Shown here: positions 53,201 through 56,851 of the stretch, one piece after another
Numbering within the stretch: position 1 is the first letter of the stretch
How the letters are laid out: the number at the start of each line of letters is the position of its first letter
DNA from: Gymnothorax reevesii
Taxonomy: Eukaryota > Chordata > Actinopteri > Anguilliformes > Muraenidae
Direction: 5' to 3'
NCBI GenBank assembly: GCA_029721435.1
Contig: CM056576.1
Span: 60,655,876 to 60,719,875, forward strand
DNA length: 64,000 nt
Translations under genes and position numbers: made by a program
The notes under the pieces: generated by a model
The model's input: only the letters and a program-made list of their open reading frames with translations
Database searches by the model: none
What the model was told of the DNA's origin: nothing

Positions 53201-56186
53201 GGCGAAAAAGGGTTTGCAGTCTATGGCAATAAACTCCAACAATGGGCAGCAGTGCCTATATACAAACCCAAAACCAGTGAAGTTGGCACATTATGTAAAT
53301 CGTAGATAAAAACAAAATACAATGATTTGCAAATCCTTTTCAACTTATATTCAATTGAATACACAGCAAAGACAAGATGTTTAATATACAAACTGAGAAA
53401 ATTTTTTTTTTTTTGCAAATAATCATTAACTTAAAATTTAAAGGCAGCAACACATTGCAAAAAAGTTGGCACAGGGGCCTTTTTACCACTGTGTTACATC
53501 GCGTTTCCTTTTAACGACACTCAGTAAACGTTTGGGAACTGAGGAGACCAATTTTTGAAGGTTTTCAGGTGGAGTTCTTTCCCATTCTTGCTTGATGTAC
53601 AGCTTGAGTTGTTCAACAGTCCGGGGTCTCGGTTGTCGTATTTTACGCTTCATAATGCGCCACACATTTTCAATGGGAGACAGGTCTGGACTACAGGCAG
53701 GCCAGTCTAGTACCCTCACTCTTACTACGGAGCCATGCTGTTGTAACATGTGCAGACTGTGGCTTGGCATTGTCTTGCTGAAATACGCAGGGGCGTCCAT
53801 GAAAAAGACGTTGCTTGGATGGCAACATATGTTGCTCCAAAACCTGTATGTATCTTTCAGCATTAATGGTGCCTTCACATATGTGTAAGTTACCCATGCC
53901 TTGGGCACTAATACACCCCCATACCATCACAGATGCTGGCTTTTGAACTTTGCGCCTATAACAGTCCGGATGGTTCTTCTCCTCCTTGGTCCAGAGGACA
54001 CGATGTCCACAGTTTCCAAAAACAATTTGAAATGTGGACTCCTCAGACCACAGAACAGTTTTCCACTTTGCATCAGTCCATCTTCGATGAGCTTGGGCCC
54101 AGCGAACCCGGCGGCGTTTCTGGGTGCTGTTGATAAATGGCTTTCGCTTTACATTGTAGAGTTTTAACTTGCACTTGCAGATGTAGCGACAAACTGTAGT
54201 TAATGACAGTGGTTTTCTGAAGTGTTCCTGAGCCCATGCGGTGATGTCCTTTACACACTGATGTTGGTTTTTGATGCAGTACCGCCTGAGGGATCGAAGG
54301 TCACGGGCATTCAATGTTGGTTTTCGGCCTTGCCGCTTACGTGCAGTGATTTCTCCGGATTCTCTGAACGTTTTGAGGATATTACGGACCGTAGATGATG
54401 AAATCCCTAAATTCCTTGCAATAGCTCGTTGAGGAATGTTGTTTTTAAATTGTTTGACTATCAGCTCACGCATTTGTTCACTAAGTGGTGACCCTCACCC
54501 CATCCTTGTTTGTGAATGACTGAGCATTTCAGGGAAGCTGCTTTTATACTCAATCATGGCACTCGCCTGTTCCCAATTAGCCCGTTCACCTGTGGGATCT
54601 TCCAAATGAGTGTTTGATGAGCATTCCTCAACTCTCTCTTTTTTGCCACTTGTGCCAGCTTTTTTGAAACATGTTGCAGGAATCAAATTCCAAATGAGCC
54701 AACATCTGCAAAAAATTACAAAGTTCACCAGTTCGAACATTAAGTAACTTGTCTTTGCAGTGTATTCAATTGAATATAGGTTGAAAAGGATTTGCAAATC
54801 ATTGTATTCCGTTTTTATTTACGATTTACACGTGCCAACTTCACTGGTTTTGGGTTTTGTATTACTGAAACATCGGTGCACCAGTTTGAATTTATGTAGC
54901 AACACAGACCTCCGCCTGAAGACTTCCCACACGGGCTTTTGACGCGGTCGGCTCTGATGAAGTGATATCCAGGTAATTCCACAGCTGAATCCGGAATGTC
55001 AGCTTTCAGCCAGGTCTCGGTGAATACGAAAGCCGCATTCCTGCTGTAATCATTCTTGGTCCGTAACAAAAGATTCAGCTCGTCGATTTTATTGCTGAGA
55101 GCACACTTTAGGGAAACAGACTGCAGGGAGAGCAGCTCAGTGTCCTCGCTTCCTTCACCTGTAGAGCGCCCCGGCTCTCTTCCCTCTGGGTCGGCTACGT
55201 TGGTTGACACTTGCCGCCGAGTTTGCAATATCGTCAACAGAAACCAAAATTTCGGGTAACAAGCGGGCAGGCATTGTTCCCCTTATGTTCATTAGCATAC
55301 CATGATCGTAGTTAAGACGAATAACACAAAAACAGCGAAACAATACAAACAAACGAAGCACTGAAAACGCTGCGGCTGCCCTGCCTAGTGGGAGGCGCCA
55401 CCACTCAATGTTATCAATGTTCTATTGTAAATAATATATTGGCTCATGTGATTCGAAAGTCATTGCATTTTGATTTTATTCACAATTCACACTTCGTCCG
55501 AACCATTTCGGAATTGGGGTTGTATTTTTACTGTGTACCTTTCAAATAAAAATGACTAGAGTATGGCATGAGTGAGAGGGATGACAAAGTCAAAGCAAGT
55601 GATGTCTGCTGCCTTCATGACAGTATCATGGGACTAACAGATGAGGCAATGAAATTTTTGTTCAGATACTGCCAAATAATTTCGTTGTTTATGTGCAAAG
55701 CTGCCCATATATGCATCTTAATGTGGTCATATTAAACATTTTTCAGAACTAATACTGGCATATTGTGTGATACAGAATCAGGCACAAGGTAAAGCATGGA
55801 GATATAACAAAACAAGGGACATTCTCAATGTTCATTTATCAGACTTTTCGGACTACCTTTTAGCATGGGCAACATGTCCCACATAGTCCCACACGATCAT
55901 AGCATTTATCCCACATTTGGTTTGTGAGTATCTGGTCACCTTTGGAGGGGTAGACAGTCACACCGTCCCAGATGTCAAAATCTCCATTAACTAGTGGCTA
56001 AGAGTGATGTAATTTGACTAAGTGATCGTGGCTATAGGCAAATCATTTAGCTAACATGTCTCAGAAAACAGCTCTAACCCTGCATATGAATTACCCAGTC
56101 AGAAGAAGCACTTACTTGAAATGCATCTTTATACTCTCCTCACTGGCATTTTCAGGAATGGAGCACACAAAGAGTGTTTTTCTGTC
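5059..56186 (-). CDS. tmem63a: TMEM63A-like channel gene, partial, seven exons
   Basis: Seven exons on the minus strand join in frame: 56186-56116, 44350-44270, 24801-24678, 22375-22242, 9675-9502, 8630-8477, 5165-5059 (845 nt, about 281 codons). The product belongs to the OSCA/TMEM63 family, membrane cation channels opened by membrane stretch or hyperosmolality. The first five exons encode the RRM-like cytoplasmic loop; the last two encode the next membrane helices, which in OSCA structures help line the pore. Every intron is GT-AG. Signatures include [57 protein letters not shown] and [31 protein letters not shown] and VYYST favour TMEM63A over B or C; that subtype call is by eye. The first and last exons of the gene were not found and are likely outside the window. 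Intron lengths are 11.8, 19.5, 2.3, 12.6, 0.87 and 3.3 kb. Confidence 0.9.
5166..7199. other. TMEM63A-like intron, no recognised content
   Basis: No repeat family was recognised between the exon and the repeat at 7.2 kb. Short open frames at 6520-6898 have no known motif. Confidence 0.5.
7200..7440. repeat. Dispersed repeat with TGACC/AGGTCA and GGACGGACAG
   Basis: The stretch has GTGACCTTGAGAGTGACG and GAAGGTCACC, then TTCTTGAGATATCTCGCTGA and ACGGACGGACAGACGGACAG. This combination, an AGGTCA-type block followed by a GGAC-rich tail, is shared in outline with 2.7-3.15 kb. The family name is unknown to me. Confidence 0.5.
7658..8110 (-). mobile_element. Truncated Tc1-like transposon (TACAGTGCCGTGAAA family)
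   Basis: It begins with the terminal repeat TACAGTGCCGTGAAAGTATT and continues through the TTTCAGATCATTT and TGCAGCTTTTAAATGATCATT blocks seen in the copies at 11.55 and 45.64 kb. The reverse strand then enters degraded transposase C-terminal sequence near 7930-8100. No second terminal repeat is present. Confidence 0.75.
8477..8630 (-). CDS. tmem63a: TMEM63A-like exon: first helix after the cytoplasmic loop
   Basis: The exon is 154 bp with acceptor CTCTCCTTAG and donor GTGAGA. Its first base completes the Trp codon begun in the exon at 9502-9675. It encodes [12 protein letters not shown], then a hydrophobic helix containing [18 protein letters not shown], then [13 protein letters not shown]. 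The TTP(S/A)I and TMDKFNVT blocks are hallmark TMEM63 residues. It is only 871 bp from the upstream exon, the shortest intron in the window. Confidence 0.92.
9502..9675 (-). CDS. tmem63a: TMEM63A-like exon: end of cytoplasmic domain, with long loop
   Basis: The exon is 174 bp with acceptor CTCTTGGCAG and donor GTCAGT. It encodes [11 protein letters not shown], then a segment containing [13 protein letters not shown], then [20 protein letters not shown] and APHPTNIY. Between ILKDFN and PQPSS there are 24 residues; from memory human TMEM63A has about 12, so this copy is roughly 12 residues longer here. The extra sequence is in frame and the flanks are well conserved. Confidence 0.88.
9676..9984. 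other. Intronic sequence, nothing recognised
   Basis: No repeat or exon is seen between the exon and the SINE. Confidence 0.4.
9985..10255 (-). mobile_element. tRNA-derived SINE, minus strand
   Basis: On the minus strand from about 10244 the sequence reads TAGCGGTTAGCGTATCTGCC (an A-box-like block), CTTGCAAGCGGGAGATTTGG and then a weak B box (GGTTTTGATCAC). The body includes GGAGAGACTGCGGCCATATA and AACATTAAACTCCAAGACC. This order of a tRNA-like head and an unrelated body is a SINE. No clear target duplication or A-tail was found, so the copy is old. Confidence 0.6.
10256..11550. other. Intronic sequence; weak TTAGGG-like tract at 11205-11255
   Basis: Nothing coding is recognised. Around 11205-11255 there are several loose copies of TTAGGG/TAAGGG. 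They are not tandem enough to call an interstitial telomere repeat. Confidence 0.4.
11790..12830 (-). pseudogene. Tc1 transposase pseudogene
   Basis: Minus-strand translation gives the second catalytic Asp block, [11 protein letters not shown], near 12040-12070, after a stretch matching [12 protein letters not shown]. Upstream the first catalytic region is present but broken between frames, and the DNA-binding N-terminus near 12600-12830 is recognisable only at nucleotide level against the copy at 46.0 kb. Multiple frameshifts and stops make it non-functional. Confidence 0.75.
13754..13934. mobile_element. Palindromic MITE nested in the hAT element
   Basis: The 181-bp segment folds end to end: AGCACTATTAAGCTGCTTAC on the left pairs with its complement on the right, and CGAAAAATTCGTTTC mirrors GAAACGAATTTTTCG. 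TTAA lies at both borders of the GCTGCTTACTGGAC core. It shares its core with the elements at 29.3 and 36.2 kb. Confidence 0.8.
14617..14928. repeat. Three tandem units of ~97 bp, each led by an A-run
   Basis: GAGCTGCCAGTGGAGGCAGA starts at about 14628, 14726 and 14823, so the spacing is 98 and 97 bp. The units are nearly identical and each is preceded by 10 to 13 A residues; the last is followed by a longer A-run. The near identity points to recent duplication. The open frame on the minus strand through it is a by-product. Confidence 0.88.
15205..17834 (+). pseudogene. Decayed RTE-type (Rex3-like) LINE
   Basis: Across frames the order is that of an endonuclease/reverse transcriptase [24 protein letters not shown] near 15530, an endonuclease segment with [20 protein letters not shown] near 15950, [13 protein letters not shown] near 17055, [16 protein letters not shown] near 17105, [15 protein letters not shown] near 17455, [13 protein letters not shown] near 17575, and [20 protein letters not shown] near 17740. 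FADD is kept. Many frameshifts and stops separate these blocks. The copy ends in ATAATGGATGGATATG right after the GRMER segment, so the C-terminus is missing. The clade name is from memory. Confidence 0.8.
17835..18765. other. Intronic sequence, nothing recognised
   Basis: No family is identified. Near 18687-18720 the motif TTTGGCGGGCGATTTGAC is duplicated in tandem (18 bp, two copies). Confidence 0.45.
18777..19295 (-). mobile_element. tRNA-derived SINE with 11-bp target duplication
   Basis: The target duplication AGGAGTTGGAC is at 18766-18776 and 19296-19306. On the minus strand the head reads GGTGGCTCACACGGTTAAGG (A box region) and GGGTTCGAACCTC (B box). A long body follows, and the 3' end is an AT-rich tail that appears as a T-run at 18777-18812 on the plus strand. 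At about 519 bp it is long for a SINE. The 117-codon minus frame inside it is incidental. Confidence 0.88.
19323..21660 (+). pseudogene. hAT transposase (BED-finger, ZBED-like) with introns, broken
   Basis: The first exon starts with the ATG at 19323 ([20 protein letters not shown]). After an apparent intron, a BED zinc finger follows at about 19520-19650: CLICDKQ and RHYHALHE supply the Cys and His pairs. Transposase core blocks come next: [20 protein letters not shown] near 20045, [16 protein letters not shown] near 20245, [14 protein letters not shown] near 20320, [15 protein letters not shown] near 20660, [14 protein letters not shown] near 21015. The C-terminal dimerisation motif ([23 protein letters not shown]) is near 21490-21610 in shifted frames. 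GT-AG introns are visible at about 19392-19519, 19871-19959 and 20442-20597. A stop in VAAAIAT-stop-KTDIP near 20744 and frameshifts near 20180 and 21450 show it is dead. Confidence 0.82.
21661..22241. other. Intronic sequence, nothing recognised
   Basis: No second hAT terminal repeat could be identified here, and no other family is recognised. Confidence 0.4.
22242..22375 (-). CDS. tmem63a: TMEM63A-like exon: cytoplasmic domain
   Basis: The exon is 134 bp with acceptor CTCTTTCTGAG and donor GTGCGTAG. It starts with a whole codon and encodes [20 protein letters not shown], then [17 protein letters not shown] and DTEAMAA, ending in TT that is completed by the exon at 9502-9675. PLGMAFVTF is a strongly conserved strand of the TMEM63 cytoplasmic fold. 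Confidence 0.92.
22444..22750. mobile_element. hAT-type MITE with 8-bp target duplication CTCTAGAG
   Basis: The ends are CAGGGGTGGGCAATC and CTGCCCACCTCTG, flanked by CTCTAGAG at 22436-22443 and 22751-22758. At 307 bp it has no coding capacity. CAGGG-type ends plus an 8-bp duplication are diagnostic of hAT. It lies only 68 bp from a TMEM63 exon, on the acceptor side of the intron. Confidence 0.9.
22760..23430. other. Intronic sequence with A-rich tract
   Basis: An A-run lies at about 23270-23300. Nothing else is recognised. Confidence 0.4.
23433..23950. mobile_element. MITE with CATAGACTGT..AAAAAGATGGA ends
   Basis: CATAGACTGTTTAAAAAGATGG near 23430-23450 pairs imperfectly with CATCTTTTTATACAGTATATG near 23947-23968. 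Internal blocks such as GACGTCACCCATTGGTTTC recur in inverted orientation at 61.2 kb, which marks a dispersed family. There is no coding sequence. Confidence 0.6.
24195..24545. mobile_element. Fragment of a fish DNA transposon ending GTTGCGTTTATATTTCTGTT
   Basis: The right end (AAAAGTGTTGCGTTTATATT then GTTGAGTGTA) and the internal AAACTGCACATTTCAG and GGCACACCTGTGAGG blocks are those of an element I recall as very common in ray-finned fish. The opposite end is not identifiable, and I cannot assign a superfamily. Confidence 0.5.
24678..24801 (-). CDS. tmem63a: TMEM63A-like exon: cytoplasmic domain
   Basis: The exon is 124 bp with acceptor GTTCTGACAG and donor GTGAGC. Its first base completes an Arg codon from the exon at 44270-44350. 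It encodes [20 protein letters not shown], then [21 protein letters not shown]. The INP(K/R)PCG..CCC block is one of the most diagnostic in vertebrate TMEM63 proteins. It joins in phase to the next exon (VDAINFY). Confidence 0.93.
25030..25275 (-). mobile_element. Internal Tc1-like fragment
   Basis: AGAGCATTTCATTTATTGAA, AAAAAGGAATTGCCCCCC, CACATTGCAAAGGCGGAATT and TGGCCAGGGCTTCTAG correspond to the region just inside the TACAGTGCCGTG family ends, as at 7.7 and 11.7 kb. Both terminal repeats are gone. Confidence 0.6.
25598..25743 (-). CDS. Unassigned exon-like open frame inside a TMEM63A intron
   Basis: On the minus strand an acceptor-like TTGCTTTAACCAG precedes, and a donor GTAAAT follows, a 146-bp segment open in one frame. 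It includes [33 protein letters not shown] and [13 protein letters not shown] second possible acceptor (CAGTTTCCTTTCAG) lies inside. The length is not a multiple of three, so including it in the TMEM63 transcript would break the frame. I do not recognise the protein. It could be a nested gene, a cryptic exon or a retained pseudo-exon. Confidence 0.35.
25790..27245 (+). pseudogene. Decayed L2/Maui-type LINE
   Basis: Traces in order are the LLDLS.AFD region near 26310-26360 (heavily mutated), [17 protein letters not shown] near 26490-26535 across frames, the palm-to-thumb segment [20 protein letters not shown] near 26665-26720, the [10 protein letters not shown] region near 26800, and a C-terminal stretch near 26910-27130 with LP...[15 protein letters not shown]. 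This is the layout of the fish L2/Maui reverse transcriptase. The active-site block is not recognisable and stops occur in every frame. Confidence 0.7.
27246..28703. other. Intronic sequence, nothing recognised
   Basis: No exon or known repeat is seen. The stretch AAAAGCGCGGTCAAAATGACC and its continuation near 27294-27320 form a short imperfect palindrome. Confidence 0.45.
29253..29286. repeat. (TA)n microsatellite
   Basis: Seventeen uninterrupted TA dinucleotides lie within the TIR element. Confidence 0.95.
29314..30236. mobile_element. Nested non-autonomous element with ~110-bp inverted repeats
   Basis: AGCCGCTTGCACGCTGGACG at the left pairs with GCGTCCAGTGTGCAAGCGGC at the right. The pairing continues through CGAATTTTTCGC and, further in, ACAGGGTTTTAAT and GGAGCTATATTAA-like and CGTGTCCGAAAGTC blocks, so the arms reach roughly 110 bp. 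The terminal core and the AAAGTCAATGCAAAGACGCG block match the palindromic MITE at 13.8 kb, so this is a longer member of that family. The 93-codon frame inside has no known motif. Confidence 0.78.
30656..31504. other. Intronic sequence, nothing recognised
   Basis: Moderately GC-rich in places (30840-30930). No family or exon could be assigned. Confidence 0.4.
31505..31686 (-). CDS. Candidate first exon of an unnamed fish repeat-family gene
   Basis: A minus-strand frame starts at the ATG ending at 31686 and runs to a donor-like GTACGTG just below 31505. It encodes [20 protein letters not shown], then a segment with [20 protein letters not shown] and ELACLLLD. I recall very similar basic N-termini followed by a LAF..W..L....G.K.D.E.A..LLD block in multicopy fish predictions of unknown function. 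No second exon was found. It may be part of a mobile gene family. Confidence 0.35.
31990..32100. repeat. Imperfect ~110-bp hairpin
   Basis: AATAAGCCC at the left and GGGCTTATT at the right close a long stem that also pairs GTGGGTTACAG with CTGTAACCC, GATTCTACAAC with GTTGTACAATC, and AGCGGAGGGGC with GCCCCTTCGTCG, leaving a TTAG-type loop. The arms are about 50 bp and roughly 80 percent matched. It could be a short MITE. Confidence 0.65.
32101..32439. other. Intronic sequence, nothing recognised
   Basis: AT-rich with no assigned repeat. Confidence 0.4.
32440..34300 (+). pseudogene. CR1-type LINE, 5'-truncated, fairly well preserved reverse transcriptase
   Basis: Three open frames cover one CR1-type ORF2: 32399-32989, 33027-33368 and 33358-34293. 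Signatures in order are [97 protein letters not shown] (active site FADD intact), [21 protein letters not shown] and [14 protein letters not shown]. The endonuclease half is missing at the 5' side. Two frameshifts, near 32990 and 33350, separate the frames. It is less decayed than the second copy at 57.5 kb. Confidence 0.9.
34352..35101 (-). mobile_element. Internally deleted Tc1/mariner element
   Basis: The ends are TACAGTGGCTCCAATCAGTA and its complement ATTGGAGCCACTGTA, with TA on both sides. Minus-strand coding remnants give only the DNA-binding half of the transposase: [12 protein letters not shown], then [40 protein letters not shown] and AIRNRLHEV. The catalytic half has been lost by deletion, so at 750 bp the element is non-autonomous. 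Confidence 0.85.
35102..35915. other. Intronic sequence; possible decayed repeat at 35390-35690
   Basis: At 35390-35690 there are several GGCCCA, GGGCCA and ATCTGGCCCA words that suggest an old DNA repeat. From 35690 to 35870 a plus frame gives [11 protein letters not shown], which faintly recalls the end of a THAP domain; I would not call a gene on this. Confidence 0.35.
35924..36127. mobile_element. hAT-type MITE with 8-bp target duplication CTATAGAG
   Basis: The ends are CAGGGGTCCCCAATCTTTCCC-like and GGGAAAGATTGAGGACCCCTG-like inverted repeats of about 21 bp. CTATAGAG is present at 35916-35923 and 36128-36135. At 204 bp it is non-coding. Confidence 0.92.
36200..36319. mobile_element. Short palindromic MITE, GCTGCTTTCACACC family
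   Basis: GCTGCTTTCACACCAGACGC on the left mirrors ACGTCCTGTGTGAAAGCGC on the right, with CGAAACG and CGAAAAATTTGTTTC inside and TCTTTGCATTGAATGTAATG in the middle. The core matches the elements at 13.8 and 29.3 kb. Confidence 0.7.
36736..36995 (+). repeat. Dispersed repeat, copy 1 (second copy at 62.25 kb)
   Basis: GCCAAATTTGGCTATTTATG, TGCTTTATAATTCAAGA, CATATTTCAGTTTATTTTC and GATTTTGGTGGAGAAAATGG align in order with 62249-62470. It is non-coding and of unknown class. Confidence 0.7.
36996..39234. other. Intronic sequence, nothing firmly recognised
   Basis: A block at 38565-38640 (TATCTAGTGATCGAGTACAG, TAACTGCGTGC) resembles 13450-13525 inside the hAT element, so it may be an old relative. 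No coding exon is seen. Confidence 0.4.
39242..39753 (+). repeat. Left arm of a widely spaced inverted repeat pair
   Basis: AGCTGGCCTGTTCCATGTCA near 39243, CCTAGGATTTTATGGCCTTC, ATATCTCAGCCGCTAT, GGCTGAAATTTCGAGC and GTGCTTGACTGATCC occur in this order. The same blocks appear reversed and complemented at 43163-43635. The arms are about 500 bp and roughly 80 percent similar by eye. Confidence 0.75.
39784..40639. other. Intronic sequence, nothing recognised
   Basis: No repeat or exon is assigned. Confidence 0.4.
40640..40993. mobile_element. TTAA-flanked MITE
   Basis: TTAAAGGGATAAAGGGAAAG with GTAGTTGG on the left mirrors CCAACTACCCCTTTAA on the right. TTAA at both borders is the target signature of piggyBac-type elements. 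At about 354 bp it is non-coding. Confidence 0.6.
41280..42010 (+). repeat. Five-unit 162-bp tandem repeat rich in nuclear-receptor motifs
   Basis: CCTGGGTC occurs at about 41319, 41481, 41643, 41786 and 41948, so the periods are 162, 162, 143 and 162 bp. Each unit has CAGGTACATTACCTGGGTCA, GGTCTAGACACC, an AGGTCA block, and ATTTATACCAAAATTACC followed by TTTGTCC. The DR1 sequence AGGTCAAAGGTCA is perfect at 41386-41398, 41548-41560 and 41691-41703. Since 162 is 54 codons, a 222-codon plus frame (41142-41810) passes through; it is probably a by-product. GTCCGTCTGTTCGTCTGTT precedes the array near 41228. Confidence 0.88.
42011..43130. other. Intronic sequence, nothing firmly recognised
   Basis: AATAAAACCC near 42540 is a possible old polyadenylation signal. 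A 129-codon plus frame at 42129-42518 has no known domain. Confidence 0.35.
43163..43635 (-). repeat. Right arm of the widely spaced inverted repeat pair
   Basis: It holds the same ordered blocks as 39242-39753 on the opposite strand, ending in TGACATGGAACAGGCCAGCT near 43635. The interval between arms is about 3.4 kb and includes the TTAA MITE and the 162-bp tandem repeat. Confidence 0.75.
43636..44269. other. Intronic sequence, locally GC-rich
   Basis: Around 43740-43990 the base composition rises (CGGTCGTGCCCCTAGGCTCG and neighbours). Plus frames of about 70 codons there have no known motif. This could be part of an unrecognised retroelement. Confidence 0.35.
44270..44350 (-). CDS. tmem63a: TMEM63A-like exon: cytoplasmic domain, [11 protein letters not shown]
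   Basis: The exon is 81 bp with acceptor TTCCTCAACAG and donor GTACGG. Its first base completes an Asn codon from the exon at 56116-56186. It encodes [20 protein letters not shown], then MYLAKQ with AG left over for the Arg codon. (E/D)AYPTC and CY(D/N)VAKL are conserved through vertebrate TMEM63 proteins. It lies alone between a 19.5-kb and an 11.8-kb intron. Confidence 0.93.
44351..44799. other. Intronic sequence, nothing recognised
   Basis: A T-run lies at about 44480-44493. No family is assigned. Confidence 0.4.
44800..45470 (-). mobile_element. 3' end of an L1-clade LINE
   Basis: Minus-strand translation from about 45466 gives [40 protein letters not shown] and then [19 protein letters not shown], which is the L1 C-terminal cysteine and tail region. 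It is followed by AT-rich 3' sequence. The upstream side is cut exactly where a Tc1 element begins at 45471. Confidence 0.78.
45638..47234 (+). mobile_element. Inner Tc1-like transposon (TACAGTGCTGTGAAA family)
   Basis: The ends are TACAGTGCTGTGAAAAAGTG and a degraded complement finishing TGGCACTTTGTA. Outer-element sequence continues on each side (ACACAGGGAA and AGTATTGAACACATG). At about 1.6 kb it is full length for Tc1. It is the same family as the copies at 7.66 and 11.55 kb. Confidence 0.88.
46006..47020 (+). pseudogene. Tc1 transposase pseudogene (inner element)
   Basis: An open N-terminal part (46006-46371) has the paired helix-turn-helix region: [20 protein letters not shown] and [14 protein letters not shown]. 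Downstream, in other frames, are [12 protein letters not shown] near 46445, [13 protein letters not shown] near 46715, and a C-terminal stretch with [20 protein letters not shown] near 46875. An in-frame stop in the VMV-stop-GCF block near 46575 and several frameshifts kill it. Confidence 0.82.
47375..48227 (+). pseudogene. Tc1 transposase pseudogene (outer element)
   Basis: The N-terminal helix-turn-helix block [20 protein letters not shown] lies at about 47430-47490. The catalytic half is open at 47781-48227 and holds [11 protein letters not shown] (first Asp) and [12 protein letters not shown] (second Asp; the usual PKHT after QDND is altered). Frameshifts near 47530-47780 and the loss of the third acidic motif make it inactive. 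Confidence 0.82.
48561..49987. other. Intronic sequence, nothing recognised
   Basis: No repeat family or exon is assigned. Confidence 0.4.
52490..52757 (+). mobile_element. L2-type LINE/SINE 3' tail inserted in the Rex1-type LINE
   Basis: GGGTTCCTCCTGAGATTTCT, TTTTTTCTCACCACTG, CTGTAAAGCGTCTTTGTGAC and AAAAGCGCTATACAAATGAA followed by TTGAATTTGAATTTG form the 3' tail typical of fish L2-related retroposons, in the opposite orientation to the host LINE. The 5' limit is uncertain and may reach back to about 52390. Confidence 0.65.
53261..54861 (-). mobile_element. Inner Tc1-like transposon, full length (1601 bp)
   Basis: TACAAACCCAAAACCAGTGA at 53261 mirrors TCACTGGTTTTGGGTTTTGT at the right, ending with A at 54861; TA flanks both sides. 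The inverted zones extend about 200 bp (ATTTGCAAATCCTTTTCAAC, ATTCAATTGAATA). It is the best preserved DNA transposon in the window and is related to, but distinct from, the outer element at 49988. Confidence 0.92.
53483..54503 (-). pseudogene. Nearly intact Tc1 transposase with two disabling changes
   Basis: The helix-turn-helix region ([20 protein letters not shown]) is followed by [20 protein letters not shown], the first catalytic Asp in [13 protein letters not shown], the second in [13 protein letters not shown], and in the shifted frame [19 protein letters not shown] with the catalytic Glu. This is a DD34E-type layout. The presumptive start ATG at 54503-54501 is followed at codon 3 by TGA (54497-54495), a likely CGA-to-TGA decay. 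A frameshift near 53720 separates the second Asp from the Glu. Otherwise the frame is open for 260 and 141 codons. Confidence 0.88.
55525..56115. other. Intronic sequence, nothing recognised
   Basis: No repeat family is seen between the transposon nest and the TMEM63A-like exon. Confidence 0.4.
56116..56186 (-). CDS. tmem63a: TMEM63A-like exon: start of cytoplasmic domain, first exon in window
   Basis: The exon is 71 bp with acceptor TCTTCTCTGCAG and donor GTAAGT. It begins with a whole codon and encodes [20 protein letters not shown], then MHF with AA left over. This matches the RTLF.(T/N)G(L/I) segment that opens the TMEM63 cytoplasmic domain, but has VCSIPENA where paralogues have a Gly-containing turn. 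The preceding exon, expected to end in an acidic KEE-type segment, was not found up to 64000. Confidence 0.88.
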
Positions 56187-56851
56187 CTGCAGAGAAGACA
56201 GAAACACATATATGTGCACATGTTTCTAACCAATATAAACATGGCCAGAGAACGCACTGAATGACAAGTGGAGAGCGCTACAGAGGGAGAGGATTTAAAG
56301 GGATATTTCACTTTGGCAAAACATATGAAATCTTATGGAGCCTGCCACATTATATTGGCATGGCTCAAAATACTAGCACTATTAGACAACAACAACCCAA
56401 TGTAGGAAAGAGGGGTGCAGGCTATGACGCACTGGAATTTTCTTTTTGGGACAAGGGTGACCGGTACTAGCCTGACGCACTACTCTTAAAAAAAGAGGGA
56501 TAATGCTGCTATAACTTGCTATGTCTCAGGCCGAACTGTTTGTTTGGTCTTTAGGTAAAAGAAGCTGGTAATCAATGGTGAAAGAGGTTGTGTGTGAGCG
56601 ATGGCATTGAAACTGACAAATCAGAGATGTAAGAACATCTCCAATAGTGCCATGCATTACATAGCAGCCTAGCCATCATAACATTATCATTAGCCTCCGT
56701 GCATACATGCGCTACCCAGAAGCTGTTTGGTTGGTATGCAAATGAGGAACGTCCTTTTAGTTTGCGCCCCAAATAAGTGACGTCCTAGCTGAAGACCCGC
56801 CTCGATGGGATGCTGACAGATTGCAATAGAATTTTCATTGTGTCCCAAAAA
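56187..56851. other. Intronic sequence; possible solo MITE end at 56296
   Basis: TTTAAAGGGATATTTCACTT at about 56295-56314 resembles the end of the MITE at 58861, but no partner end was found. Confidence 0.4.

Larger units (their letters stand above)
50680..55405 (-). pseudogene. Rex1/L2-type LINE, minus strand, interrupted twice
   Basis: From 5' to 3' on the minus strand: endonuclease start ([35 protein letters not shown]) at 55237-54862; after the inner Tc1, [17 protein letters not shown] and [15 protein letters not shown] near 53150-53000; a linker with [20 protein letters not shown] near 52330; then reverse transcriptase: [98 protein letters not shown]. The active site reads FAHD instead of FADD. 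Several frameshifts are present. Its edges are junctions with the outer Tc1; no clear target duplication was found. Clade name from memory. Confidence 0.85.
49988..55524 (-). mobile_element. Outer Tc1-like transposon carrying a LINE that carries another Tc1
   Basis: The left end TACAACCCCGATTCTGTAAT is mirrored at the right by CGGAATTGGGGTTGTA ending at 55524. Mirrored inner blocks (GTGAATAAAATCAAAA, CGACTTTCAAATCACA) confirm the pairing. Left of 50680 the minus strand encodes the transposase C-terminal half: [57 protein letters not shown]. The N-terminal half is absent on the right side, where only about 120 bp of terminal sequence remains. Confidence 0.85.
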
